Origin: Verrucomicrobiia bacterium
Lineage (GTDB): Bacteria; Verrucomicrobiota; Verrucomicrobiia; Verrucomicrobiales; DEV007
Assembly (NCBI GenBank): GCA_030425385.1
Contig: JAUIAH010000014.1
Coordinates: 1 to 64,000 of the forward strand
Direction of reading: 5' to 3'
Length of the DNA stretch: 64,000 nt
A model generated the notes under the pieces. That model did not search any database. It was not told the origin of the DNA and worked only from the letters and a program-made list of their open reading frames with translations. Of this stretch, positions 1 to 7,312 are shown in pieces. The position numbers and the translations under genes were made by a program. Numbering within the stretch: the first letter of the stretch is position 1; each line of letters opens with the position of its first letter.

Positions 1-179
1 TGACGCAGAGCGATTACTTTCGATTTAGGCTGGGGCTGGGAAGTTTTACGTCTCTTGTTAGTTTTCACACACCGATTAGACGGCGTGAGCTTTCCGGTTT
101 CCAGCTTTTCTTACGGGATGCCTGTGTTTCGATTTCGGTCTTTTCAAGGTTCTGGATGATGGCGAGAGCCAACCAGAAT

Positions 180-1640
180 TCACTTAAACTCGACATCCGA
201 AAACGTCATTTCCTCTGAAGCGCGACAGTCGATAGCATCGACAACTTTCTCAATCACTTCATCGCCTAAGATGGAGGATAGTTGGTCGAGGGCTCCCTCG
301 ATAAGCCCTCGGAATAGCTGCCACATCAATCCCGCATAACTCAGTATGGTGAGCCTTCCGCTTTGCTTGTCTCGCACTTCTCCATAACTCAATCCACCGC
401 TTCGTAGCATCGTCTCAAATATCAGGGCATACCTGATCGCTGCTAGGTGAACCGATGCATACGAGAACTGATACCTTCCACTTTGTTCTGCCAAGAACCC
501 GAAGTTCTGCTTCACTTCTTTGAAATAGACTTCGATCGACCAGCGCAATGCGTATATTTCCAGAACCTTCTCGGCGGTTGCTTCTAGATCGGTTGTGAGA
601 AAAACGACCCAGTTCTCTCCGGTGCTATCTGCTGGCGCACTGAAGACCAAGACCACTTCTTGCCAACGTTCTGGCTTGTTTGCCTTCTTCTCCAAATTGA
701 GCCAAGCACGTAATCGAAATGTCTTGTAGCGTGCTTTACGATTCGCTCTCTTCAGCTTGCGCCGGTGCTTCTCATAGAGTTGTTTGGCATTGTAAGAGAC
801 CTTCCCGCCTTTCTCCGAAACTTGGTATTTGAGTTTACCGCGTTTCATTTGAAACACAGCTTCAACTCCTGCTTCAATGGCCGCCTCCACATTCTCTTTG
901 CTACCAAACCAAGCGTCAGCAATCACATATTTCGCCTTGAAGCCGACTCGAAGGCACCTCTTGAGCATCCGACGGAACATGGATTGCTTGTCCTCGTCGC
1001 GCGCTCGAGCCATATCGCGTGCAGCGGCACTCCTCTCATCGCGGAAACCCTTGTCTTCTGGTTTCTCCACAGCGGCTTCACTGCTCATGTAGATTTGCCT
1101 GTCCAATGGGAGGAATCCCATTTCTCCAGCCAACCCAAATTCGACGACCTGCTGCCCAAAGATCGTTCTTTGTTCTGTGTGATCCCAGTGTTTAGAGGCA
1201 CCCTCGACTTTCCTACCTCGCCGCACTTTGATCGAATCATCGGCGACGAAGGCCCGCTTGCTTTCTGGACCAAGATCATTCTGTTTGAGGACGCTGCGCG
1301 AGGTCATCATAGCCTGCTTACACCAGTTGATATCTTCGCGTCCCAGGACATTATACAGGACGTCTTCGGGGCGATTGCTCTTCTCCCCCTCGCGATTGCC
1401 ACAGGGAATGAACTGGCAAAGTTCGGCACAGAAGCAATGGATGCTCCCCTTGAGAAACGGCCAGCAGAGCAAAGCGCAGAGGATGGCGCCGAGGGGAGTG
1501 GCGTCCAAACGGCGATCTTTTCCGAAGCATTGCGAGAAGATATTGACCATGGAGTGTCTTTGGATACCATCGGCAAGCTCAGAATCTGCGAACATCTTGG
1601 CATCATGCAGTGCATCCGAGATCGGTGTATAACTTCTCAC
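180..1640 (-). CDS. IS4-superfamily DDE transposase
   Basis: A cut-and-paste transposase of the IS4 superfamily. With the GTG start used here it is 486 residues; the open frame continues upstream to a TTG at 1769, but that extension does not look like transposase sequence. The RNase H-like core shows the first Asp in FVADDS (about residue 134), the second in VIADAWFGS (about 242), and the IS4 signature Y-x2-R-x3-E-x6-K in YALRWSIEVYFKEVKQ, which supplies the catalytic Glu (about 370). A lysine/arginine-rich insertion lies between the second Asp and the Glu. The frame is intact, so the gene may be functional. I could not find convincing terminal inverted repeats or target duplications on either side, so the insertion sequence boundaries are unknown. 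Confidence 0.85.
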   Translation of the reverse strand: MRSYTPISDALHDAKMFADSELADGIQRHSMVNIFSQCFGKDRRLDATPLGAILCALLCWPFLKGSIHCFCAELCQFIPCGNREGEKSNRPEDVLYNVLGREDINWCKQAMMTSRSVLKQNDLGPESKRAFVADDSIKVRRGRKVEGASKHWDHTEQRTIFGQQVVEFGLAGEMGFLPLDRQIYMSSEAAVEKPEDKGFRDERSAAARDMARARDEDKQSMFRRMLKRCLRVGFKAKYVIADAWFGSKENVEAAIEAGVEAVFQMKRGKLKYQVSEKGGKVSYNAKQLYEKHRRKLKRANRKARYKTFRLRAWLNLEKKANKPERWQEVVLVFSAPADSTGENWVVFLTTDLEATAEKVLEIYALRWSIEVYFKEVKQNFGFLAEQSGRYQFSYASVHLAAIRYALIFETMLRSGGLSYGEVRDKQSGRLTILSYAGLMWQLFRGLIEGALDQLSSILGDEVIEKVVDAIDCRASEEMTFSDVEFK

Positions 1641-1977
1641 ATTGACTTTTTCGCCAGATTTGCCGCTTGTTCTTACGCTGTTAGCTTTATGCTTTTTCAC
1701 ACAAACAGCTAAGGGCAAGTGGCATATAAACAAGTCTAATCTAACAATATTCCAGATAAGTGATCGCAAATTATCGATGGAATGTGAGAATTAAGATTAA
1801 AGGCTACTTCAACGCAGTCGTTGCTGTTGTGCATGATCCTGTAAAAGGATCTATAACTCTGCATTTGGGGCAGTCCTGCCAGTTGGTCAAAGATGCTCAG
1901 TTGTGGCCAATCCAGATGGGATATCTTAAGACGGGTTAAACTGCTAGCCAATTAGCTGATGAACTAATTTCGCTTCT

Positions 1978-2003
1978 AAGGCCTCAAAATTTCATGAGGC
2001 CTT
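1978..2003 (-). terminator. Stem-loop at the end of the recombinase gene
   Basis: A perfect 9-base inverted repeat, AAGGCCTCA ... TGAGGCCTT, with an 8-base loop overlaps the recombinase stop codon. It could end recombinase transcription. No U-run follows on the minus strand, so intrinsic termination is uncertain. The remaining spacer back to the transposase (about 1770-1977) is AT-rich and I see no gene in it. Confidence 0.4.
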
Positions 2004-2766
2004 AATCTAGGTTGGCCACATGACTAGCATTAGGCGCAAAACCCACATAGTGGTTGTAGGTCGTCTGAATGTCATCGCCTAGCCACTCAGCAACGACAGG
2101 AATCGGCGTTCCAGCCTGCACATGCAACGTCGCAAAGGTGTGGCGCATCGTGTGGGAGCGAACCCAGGGCAAGTCACACGATTCAACGAACGTCGTGAAG
2201 CGCTTCTTGAAGTCTGTTCGATAGATGTCCTTCCCATGTCTCACTTTTGGCCGAAACATGAACGGCTTCGGCTTTCCGTAGTCTTTCAGAAATGCAGCAA
2301 AGGTTGAGCCGTAGTGAACCATCCGCGCTTCCTTGTCCTTGGGAATGAACGTATCGGTCTCTGACACTTCACAGATCCCAGGTGTTCGAAACCATGATGC
2401 GCGCGCTTCAATGATCTCACCCTTTCGAAGTCCAAGAAAGAAACCGCAGTGAAGAACGAACCTGAGCTCTGGGTCCGTGCAGCGACTGAGAAGCAGATCC
2501 CGCTCTTCTCGAGTGCAGAAGACCACTCCCTTGCCTCTCTTCACCTTTGGGACCTTCACCGCTTCCATGGGGTGCCTGGCGATCTTCCCTTGCTCAAGGA
2601 GCCAGGAGAAGAAGCCCTGTGTGCGCCTGAGGTAGCCTGAAATGGTACTCTGGGCTTTCTCTTCTTCCCTAAGGCTCTCAATCCATCCATAGATCATCTT
2701 CTCAGTGATCTCATTGGCAAGGGCCGCCCTAAAATCGCGTAAATCTAAGGGTTTCCTTGTGCCCAA
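2002..2766 (-). CDS. Tyrosine recombinase (integrase) abutting tRNA-Pro
   Basis: Phage-type integrase of the tyrosine recombinase family, 254 residues from a TTG at 2766 or 231 from an ATG at 2697. A helical core-binding region (about 20-60, IYGWIESL to FFSWLLEQG) precedes the catalytic domain with Arg114 (GLRKGEI), His205-x-x-Arg208 (HTMRH) and Tyr240 (NHY). The usual LGH motif reads LGD, so the second conserved His/Trp is Asp231. The same frame stays open upstream through the whole tRNA gene to 3033, so its true start is unclear. Either the protein starts just inside the element, as I assume, or the native N-terminus was lost at the junction. Family assignment is firm; activity and start are not. 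Confidence 0.75.
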   Translation of the reverse strand: MGTRKPLDLRDFRAALANEITEKMIYGWIESLREEEKAQSTISGYLRRTQGFFSWLLEQGKIARHPMEAVKVPKVKRGKGVVFCTREERDLLLSRCTDPELRFVLHCGFFLGLRKGEIIEARASWFRTPGICEVSETDTFIPKDKEARMVHYGSTFAAFLKDYGKPKPFMFRPKVRHGKDIYRTDFKKRFTTFVESCDLPWVRSHTMRHTFATLHVQAGTPIPVVAEWLGDDIQTTYNHYVGFAPNASHVANLD

Positions 2767-2790
2767 ACCCCTTATTTCATAGGGTTTGGG
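2762..2790. repeat. Inverted repeat between tRNA-Pro 3' end and integrase
   Basis: CCCAAACCC and GGGTTTGGG form a perfect 9-base inverted repeat around an 11-base loop, starting directly beyond the encoded CCA end of the tRNA. It could be the tRNA terminator, a recombinase core site at the attachment junction, or both. Position and symmetry are seen; the function is inference. Confidence 0.5.
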
Positions 2791-2791
2791 G

Positions 2792-2869
2792 TGGTCGGGG
2801 TGGCGGGATTCGAACCCACGACCTTTGCACCCCCAGTGCAACGCGCTAACCAGGCTGCGCCACACCCCG
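2792..2869 (-). tRNA. tRNA-Pro (anticodon GGG)
   Basis: The minus strand folds as a complete tRNA. The acceptor stem is CGGGGTG/CACCCCG, the D stem GCGC/GCGC, the anticodon stem TTGCA/TGCAA around a CTGGGGG loop giving anticodon GGG, and the T arm carries TTCGAAT. A discriminator A is followed by an encoded CCA (2794-2792). An integrase frame runs through this gene in the same direction, but the intact cloverleaf argues that the tRNA is the real gene here and is probably the attachment site of the neighbouring element. Confidence 0.93.
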
Positions 2870-3020
2870 ACGTGGGGGGAAATTCCCAGGAAATGACCGT
2901 TTCGCAAGCATCTTTTGCAGAACTTGAGCCCCCGATTGGCGCCCGCATGAGAGGTGGAATGGTTAGAAAGTGTGAAATTTCTGGTTCCCGTGGTCGGTAA
3001 ATCGGGTAAAAGTCCTGACG

Positions 3021-3623
3021 ATGATGTTCTCAACCCGCCGATTCCTTTGCCTGGCGCTGACGCTGTGGGCCGCGCTGCTTACCTCCGCCTCGGCCTTCCG
3101 CACTGTCGTCATCGATGCCGGCCATGGGGGAAAGGATGACGGCGCCAAACGCTATGGCGTGAAGGAGAAAGATCTGAATTTGGACACGGCCAAGCGTTTG
3201 GAAAAGATCCTCCAGCGCAAAGGCTTTCACGTCGTCATGACGCGACGCACCGACAAATTTCTACCATTGCAACAACGCGCCAAGATTGCCAATCGCTATC
3301 AAGATGCGGTCTTTGTCAGTATCCATTACAACGCGCACAAGAACACCTCGGTCAAGGGGATCGAGACCTTCTACGCGACCCTCGAAGGACGCAAACTCGC
3401 GGCGGGCATTCAGGATCTCCTCACCACGCGGATCAAACAGACGCGCGATCGCGGCATCAAGATCGGGAAACAGTATGCGGTGCTCAATAAAACGCGCATT
3501 GTTAGTGTGCTCGTCGAGGGTGGCTTTATCAGCAATCCCTGGGAACGGCGTCGGCTCAACGGCGCGTGGTATCGTCAGATGGTAGCGGAACAAATTGCCA
3601 AAGGCATCCTCATTCACCGGTAA
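3021..3623 (+). CDS. N-acetylmuramoyl-L-alanine amidase (Amidase_3)
   Basis: An exported zinc amidase that cleaves the bond between N-acetylmuramic acid and L-alanine in peptidoglycan. The first 25 residues are a signal peptide ending near SASAF. The Amidase_3 fold is shown by the zinc ligands His in DAGHGG, Glu in KEKDLNL and His in SIHYNA, and by the catalytic Glu in VLVEGGFISN. At 200 residues it is a bare catalytic domain with no SPOR, LysM or AMIN attachment region, so periplasmic targeting would depend on the catalytic domain or partners. The start is one of two adjacent ATG codons. It lies just outside the tRNA-associated island and points away from it, convergent with the flippase gene. 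Confidence 0.92.
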   Translation: MMFSTRRFLCLALTLWAALLTSASAFRTVVIDAGHGGKDDGAKRYGVKEKDLNLDTAKRLEKILQRKGFHVVMTRRTDKFLPLQQRAKIANRYQDAVFVSIHYNAHKNTSVKGIETFYATLEGRKLAAGIQDLLTTRIKQTRDRGIKIGKQYAVLNKTRIVSVLVEGGFISNPWERRRLNGAWYRQMVAEQIAKGILIHR

Positions 3624-3629
3624 AAGTTC

Positions 3630-5165
3630 TTAGCCTTCCACCTTCTCGGCCTTCCCTTTCCAAGTCCCCGTGATTTCATGGCGGAGGAGAAAGAGCGTCG
3701 GCCCCATGACGATGGCCCCACGGATGGCGAGATGCATCAGGGTCATCCAACGGGAATCTTCCTCTGGAATGGGCCAAAGAAATTTCATGGCCAATAAGAG
3801 CACGCTAAAGCAAAGGAAAGCCCTGGCGGTATCGCGCACGTGGCGTTTCACATAATCTCCCAGATTCGTTTCCAAGAAACGCAAGACAGGTGGCAGTAAG
3901 AGGCCAAAGTTCACCGTGCACACTGAAATCAACCCAGCCAGAGCGACGCCTACAAATCCCATGGTGGATGCGAGCACGATACTGAGGATCACATGAGAGA
4001 GCAGGCGCGTGATCGTAAAGCGCAAGATCACTTTCTCATGCCCACACATCATCAAGACGCGGTCTGCGGCAGAAGAGCTAAGGTGACTGACGTAGGCCAC
4101 AAGAAGAATGATTTCCCCCGTAAGCCAGACATGAGGCGGCAATGCTTTCCAATCCGTGATAAAATGTAGCAGTTCCTCCATATAGATCGCGGCCAGGAAG
4201 TAGCACGGCGTCGTCAGAATAAAGAGGAGTCGATTGGTATTGAAGAAGAGCTCGCGCACGGGCTCTTTCTCGCCTGTGGCGTGGAGATGGGCAGCCGCGG
4301 TGGGAACAATATTCATCAATTGCATGGCGACGCCATTGAGGAGTTCTGCCACCTTGACCCCAGGCTGGAAATGAGTGGTATCAATGGCAGGAAGCATACG
4401 CCCCATGACCACGCGATCCGATTGCCCCAGAAACATGTAGTTACACGTATTGGTGTAAGCAATGAGCGAGAAGCGAATCTGTTCTTTCACCGCCCCCAAG
4501 CAGTATTTCAAAGGATTTAGGGTGATCACTTTGAGCATGGGAAATACGAGCAACGTGCAGAGCGCGTACGGAAGGATGGTGAACGCCATGGAAAGCAGAA
4601 TGATCTGGCTGAATGCCCACTCCAATTTAATCGCTTGCATCACCGTTAGAAGATAGGCGATCGATGAAGCAACGCTGAACCAATTAAACCAATACTGTCT
4701 CTGGATCCCAATGAGTGCAGCGGGGAAGATTCCCAGTGGTAGCAAGATACAAATGCTCCCTGCAAAGTAAGTGTAGGCCAGACCGAACTCAGGCCGCATG
4801 GCTTCTGGAACGTTAAAGAATGACAGGAAGGGCCCCTTTAATAGAAAGGCCACCGTGAAACTCACAATCCCCAAGACCACGAACGTCCAGAAGGCGGTGG
4901 TGAAGAGATCATCCACCTCGTCCATCTTCTCCTCCGCGCTCTTCGTCGCCACGAGACGCTGGATGGTGAAGCCCATGCCGAAGTCCAGGACGATCGAATA
5001 GCTGATGAAGGACCAGAGAATCTGCCAGAAGAGGAACGCTTCCGGCGAGAAGTGATTGAGAATGGCGGTGAAGACCAGGATACCTGTAAGCATCCGCGCT
5101 CCGAAATTTGCGTAACTGCTGGCCGTGTTGGCGACGTAGCGTTTCTTCCAATCAATGGCGGCCAT
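3630..5165 (-). CDS. Polysaccharide flippase-like membrane protein (MATE/MOP superfamily)
   Basis: A 511-residue polytopic membrane protein with about twelve to fourteen hydrophobic segments along its length, of the kind that flips lipid-linked oligosaccharides (Wzx-like, MOP superfamily). The N-terminal segment with ARMLTGILVFTAIL and the DFGMGFTIQRLVA loop resemble this group. I chose the ATG at 5165 over the TTG at 5198 because the longer form would be translated through a perfect palindrome. No other O-antigen or capsule gene is adjacent, so the substrate cannot be inferred. The 6-base gap to the amidase is tail to tail. Family placement is by overall topology and a few motifs, so specificity is unknown. 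Confidence 0.75.
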   Translation of the reverse strand: MAAIDWKKRYVANTASSYANFGARMLTGILVFTAILNHFSPEAFLFWQILWSFISYSIVLDFGMGFTIQRLVATKSAEEKMDEVDDLFTTAFWTFVVLGIVSFTVAFLLKGPFLSFFNVPEAMRPEFGLAYTYFAGSICILLPLGIFPAALIGIQRQYWFNWFSVASSIAYLLTVMQAIKLEWAFSQIILLSMAFTILPYALCTLLVFPMLKVITLNPLKYCLGAVKEQIRFSLIAYTNTCNYMFLGQSDRVVMGRMLPAIDTTHFQPGVKVAELLNGVAMQLMNIVPTAAAHLHATGEKEPVRELFFNTNRLLFILTTPCYFLAAIYMEELLHFITDWKALPPHVWLTGEIILLVAYVSHLSSSAADRVLMMCGHEKVILRFTITRLLSHVILSIVLASTMGFVGVALAGLISVCTVNFGLLLPPVLRFLETNLGDYVKRHVRDTARAFLCFSVLLLAMKFLWPIPEEDSRWMTLMHLAIRGAIVMGPTLFLLRHEITGTWKGKAEKVEG

Positions 5166-5177
5166 GTTCGAGGAATT

Positions 5178-5196
5178 GGAAGCGTGCCACGCTTCC
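5178..5196. repeat. Perfect palindrome upstream of the flippase gene
   Basis: GGAAGCGTGCCACGCTTCC is a 9+1+9 perfect palindrome ending 12 bases before the flippase ATG and 18 bases after the stop of the upstream gene. It could be an operator, a small RNA hairpin between the two genes, or one copy of a dispersed repeat. I saw no second full copy in this window. Confidence 0.6.
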
Positions 5197-5213
5197 AACG
5201 CCGCGCAAGATCG

Positions 5214-5804
5214 TTATGGAAAGTCTGGTTGATCTTTCCCTTTCTTGCGAAAGCCATCGAACACCGTTTCAAAGCGCACATCCTTGGCCTTCCCCGGCGC
5301 CATTGTCAGTTGCACCCGCCGACGCTCCGTCCGTCGCTGACTCCGAATAGAAACCACCGCATCCAGAGTGATGTCACCATCCTTTTCGTGATCCATGTTG
5401 AGGACTCCAGGCACGACATAGGTCGCTTGCCAACCTTCGTCCCCCGCCCCAACGGCAAAAGGGATGGTGACGCTCTTCGGTGCCTGCACGACTTGCCCGG
5501 TCGCTGTGCGAAAACTCAAGGACTCCACCCGCATGGAGCGATGTGTTCCCCGCTTCCCCCACGCCGTGAAGAGGCATTTGTAAGGCCCTGTTTCGGTCTC
5601 GCCCGCCACGAAATAGACCATGGCAGAGACAGAGTAATTTACCCGTCCCTCGGTCGTGAGCATCTCCGCCGTGAGGCGAGCACCATTGACCGTGGGTTCG
5701 ACTCCTGAGACCTGATAGGCCTCCTCCGTTTGCACCAAATGCGCGCAGTGGCACAACAGGCCAGTCCATAGGAAGAGCATTGCAGTGGGGGCGGAAACTC
5801 TCAT
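5214..5804 (-). CDS. Exported protein of unknown function
   Basis: I do not recognise this 196-residue protein. It begins with a signal sequence (MRVSAPTAMLFLWTGLLCHC) whose cysteines could make it a lipoprotein, though the lipobox is not canonical. The rest is predicted beta-rich and soluble, with a basic C-terminal third (RSQRRTERRR). The start is supported by GGTGGAG a few bases before the ATG, one of the clearer ribosome sites in the window. It is read in the same direction as the flippase, 48 bases upstream of that ATG, so the two may be co-transcribed. It is divergent from the next gene with 57 bases between the starts. Confidence 0.65.
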   Translation of the reverse strand: MRVSAPTAMLFLWTGLLCHCAHLVQTEEAYQVSGVEPTVNGARLTAEMLTTEGRVNYSVSAMVYFVAGETETGPYKCLFTAWGKRGTHRSMRVESLSFRTATGQVVQAPKSVTIPFAVGAGDEGWQATYVVPGVLNMDHEKDGDITLDAVVSIRSQRRTERRRVQLTMAPGKAKDVRFETVFDGFRKKGKDQPDFP

Positions 5805-5861
5805 AGTAGCTCCACCCTAAGCGCTTTCCTGCATCCGCCAAGCGATTCTTGGAATTCTGTT

Positions 5862-6398
5862 ATGCTCCTGAAATTCACCATCCTCGCCATCTTCCTCCTC
5901 ATGGTCATCAGCCTGATCATCGGGCGCAACACCGTCGTAGGAATCAAGGGTTGGCGCCGCGCGCGCAAGGTCGATCAGGAGACCCTGCGCCTCATGCACT
6001 CGGGCGAGAATTGCGATGCTTTCATCGAACGGATCCCTGACATTGCCGAAAGACATCGGAAGAAGATGAGCGAGAGCTTCGGAGAGAAACTGGACTATCA
6101 GAAAAGCGATCTCGCGCGGCTCGATGCCATCATTGACAAGGCTTGGGGCGATCAGCTTCCCAAGGATATCGAGGCGCTCGTCCTGACCTTCGGCGCCTAC
6201 TTCGGCGAAACCTTGAGGCGCTTGCGCGGAGGCCAATGGGACTTCGATGCCGAACGCGGCTATTGCCTGAGAGACGTCGGGGGTGCGGCCACCGTCTATC
6301 CTTTTGAGAAAGTGTCCAAGCGCTTCAAGAATAGCAAAGAGCACTCTCTATCACTCTTCTATCGCGCCCTCGTCAAAACTCTGGAGAAGAACGCATGA
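5862..6398 (+). CDS. Membrane-anchored protein of unknown function
   Basis: A 178-residue protein with one N-terminal membrane segment (about residues 3-20, FTILAIFLLMVISLIIG) followed by a charged helical region. The C-terminal part has GAYFGETLRRLRGGQW and YPFEKVSKRF, a pattern reminiscent of DUF3806-like or immunity-type domains, but I cannot assign it firmly. Its last codons overlap the start of the dehydrogenase gene in an ATGA arrangement (6395-6398), so the two are almost certainly translated from one message. No catalytic motif is visible. Confidence 0.65.
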   Translation: MLLKFTILAIFLLMVISLIIGRNTVVGIKGWRRARKVDQETLRLMHSGENCDAFIERIPDIAERHRKKMSESFGEKLDYQKSDLARLDAIIDKAWGDQLPKDIEALVLTFGAYFGETLRRLRGGQWDFDAERGYCLRDVGGAATVYPFEKVSKRFKNSKEHSLSLFYRALVKTLEKNA

Positions 6399-7312
6399 AG
6401 GTGACGGTGTTAGGCCTTGGTCTCATGGGTAGCCGCATGGCGCGGCGTCTCCTTGATGCCAGCCACGAGGTCACGGTGTGGAATCGTTCCCCTGACAAAG
6501 CCACAGCGTTGCAAGCAGCCGGTGCCGCCGTTTCCCCAACAGCCGCAGAGGCCGCTCTTGGAGCAAGCATCGTGCTCACCATGCTCGCCGACGGCCCTGC
6601 CGTCGACGACGTGCTCTTCTGTCAGGGGGTCGCGCAGGTGCTTGCACCCGGAGCGATCGTCCTCGACATGAGTTCCATCCCGCCTTCCACCGCGCAAGCG
6701 CACGCCCATCGCCTAGCGGAGCGCGGGATCGATCACCTAGACGCTCCCGTTTCGGGAGGGACCATCGGAGCCGAAGACGGAACCTTAGCGATTCTATGTG
6801 GCGGCGACGCTTCCGTCCTGGAGCGCTGTCGGCCTCTGTTGGAAGTGCTCGGCCATCCCACCCATGTGGGGCCGCATGGCAGCGGTCAACTAACCAAGCT
6901 GTGCAATCAAGTGATCGTCGCCAGCACGATCGGAGCCATCTCGGAAGCCCTCATGTTGGCTCAGGCTGGAGGCGCCGATCCAGAGGCTGTTTGCCAAGCG
7001 CTGCGGGGCGGATTTGCCGATAGTCGGATCCTCCGCGAACACGGACAGCGCATGGTGGAGCGTCGCTGGCGTCCCGGGGGACCGAGCAAGCTTCAATTGA
7101 AAGACCTCGATGCCGCCACGGACGTCGCCAAAGCGCTAGGCGTGGACTTGCCCATGCTGGATCTCATTCGGCGCGCCTACGAATCCTTCATTACCCATGG
7201 GGGCGGCCAGCTTGACCACTCGGCGCTCTTGCTAGAGCTCGAGCGCCGCAACGCCCCGCACCGCGTGGGCACGCGCCCAGACGATGCTCCCGAGGGAAGT
7301 GATTTCCTGTGA
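6395..7312 (+). CDS. NAD(P)-dependent beta-hydroxyacid dehydrogenase (3-hydroxyisobutyrate dehydrogenase family)
   Basis: A cytosolic oxidoreductase of the 3-hydroxyisobutyrate/tartronate-semialdehyde reductase family, 305 residues, close to the usual length. The N-terminal Rossmann fold has GLGLMGSRMA, the substrate-binding stretch reads DAPVSGGTIGAEDGTL, and GSGQLTKLCNQ supplies the catalytic Lys and Asn. The helical C-terminal domain follows. The acidic or neutral residue after the second beta strand (VWNRSPDKA, with Arg) suggests NADP preference, which is inference. The exact substrate cannot be read from sequence. It overlaps the upstream membrane-protein gene by four bases and meets secDF tail to tail with no base between the stop codons. 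Confidence 0.88.
   Translation: MKVTVLGLGLMGSRMARRLLDASHEVTVWNRSPDKATALQAAGAAVSPTAAEAALGASIVLTMLADGPAVDDVLFCQGVAQVLAPGAIVLDMSSIPPSTAQAHAHRLAERGIDHLDAPVSGGTIGAEDGTLAILCGGDASVLERCRPLLEVLGHPTHVGPHGSGQLTKLCNQVIVASTIGAISEALMLAQAGGADPEAVCQALRGGFADSRILREHGQRMVERRWRPGGPSKLQLKDLDAATDVAKALGVDLPMLDLIRRAYESFITHGGGQLDHSALLLELERRNAPHRVGTRPDDAPEGSDFL

Larger units (their letters stand above)
1..2791. mobile_element. Putative tRNA-Pro-associated integrative island (right end only)
   Basis: The segment left of the tRNA-Pro(GGG) gene holds only a transposase, a tyrosine recombinase and non-coding DNA that is richer in A+T than the rest of the window. The recombinase starts within about 100 bases of the tRNA 3' end and is read in the same direction as the tRNA. 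That is the known arrangement of elements integrated at tRNA 3' ends. I see no second copy of the tRNA 3' end in the window, so the other boundary is either off the left edge or lost. Island status is inference from gene order. Confidence 0.5.

Noticed and set aside
765-1712. Plus-strand frame of 315 codons opposite the transposase
   Set aside because: Antisense to an intact DDE transposase; no recognisable domain.
1-2000. Terminal inverted repeats and target duplication of the IS4-type element
   Set aside because: I compared the flanks on both sides and found only short chance matches such as TTTTCACACA in direct orientation, so no boundaries are claimed.
2767-3033. Integrase N-terminal extension through the tRNA
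   Set aside because: The segment encodes an intact tRNA-Pro cloverleaf; the translated residues do not resemble an integrase arm-binding domain.
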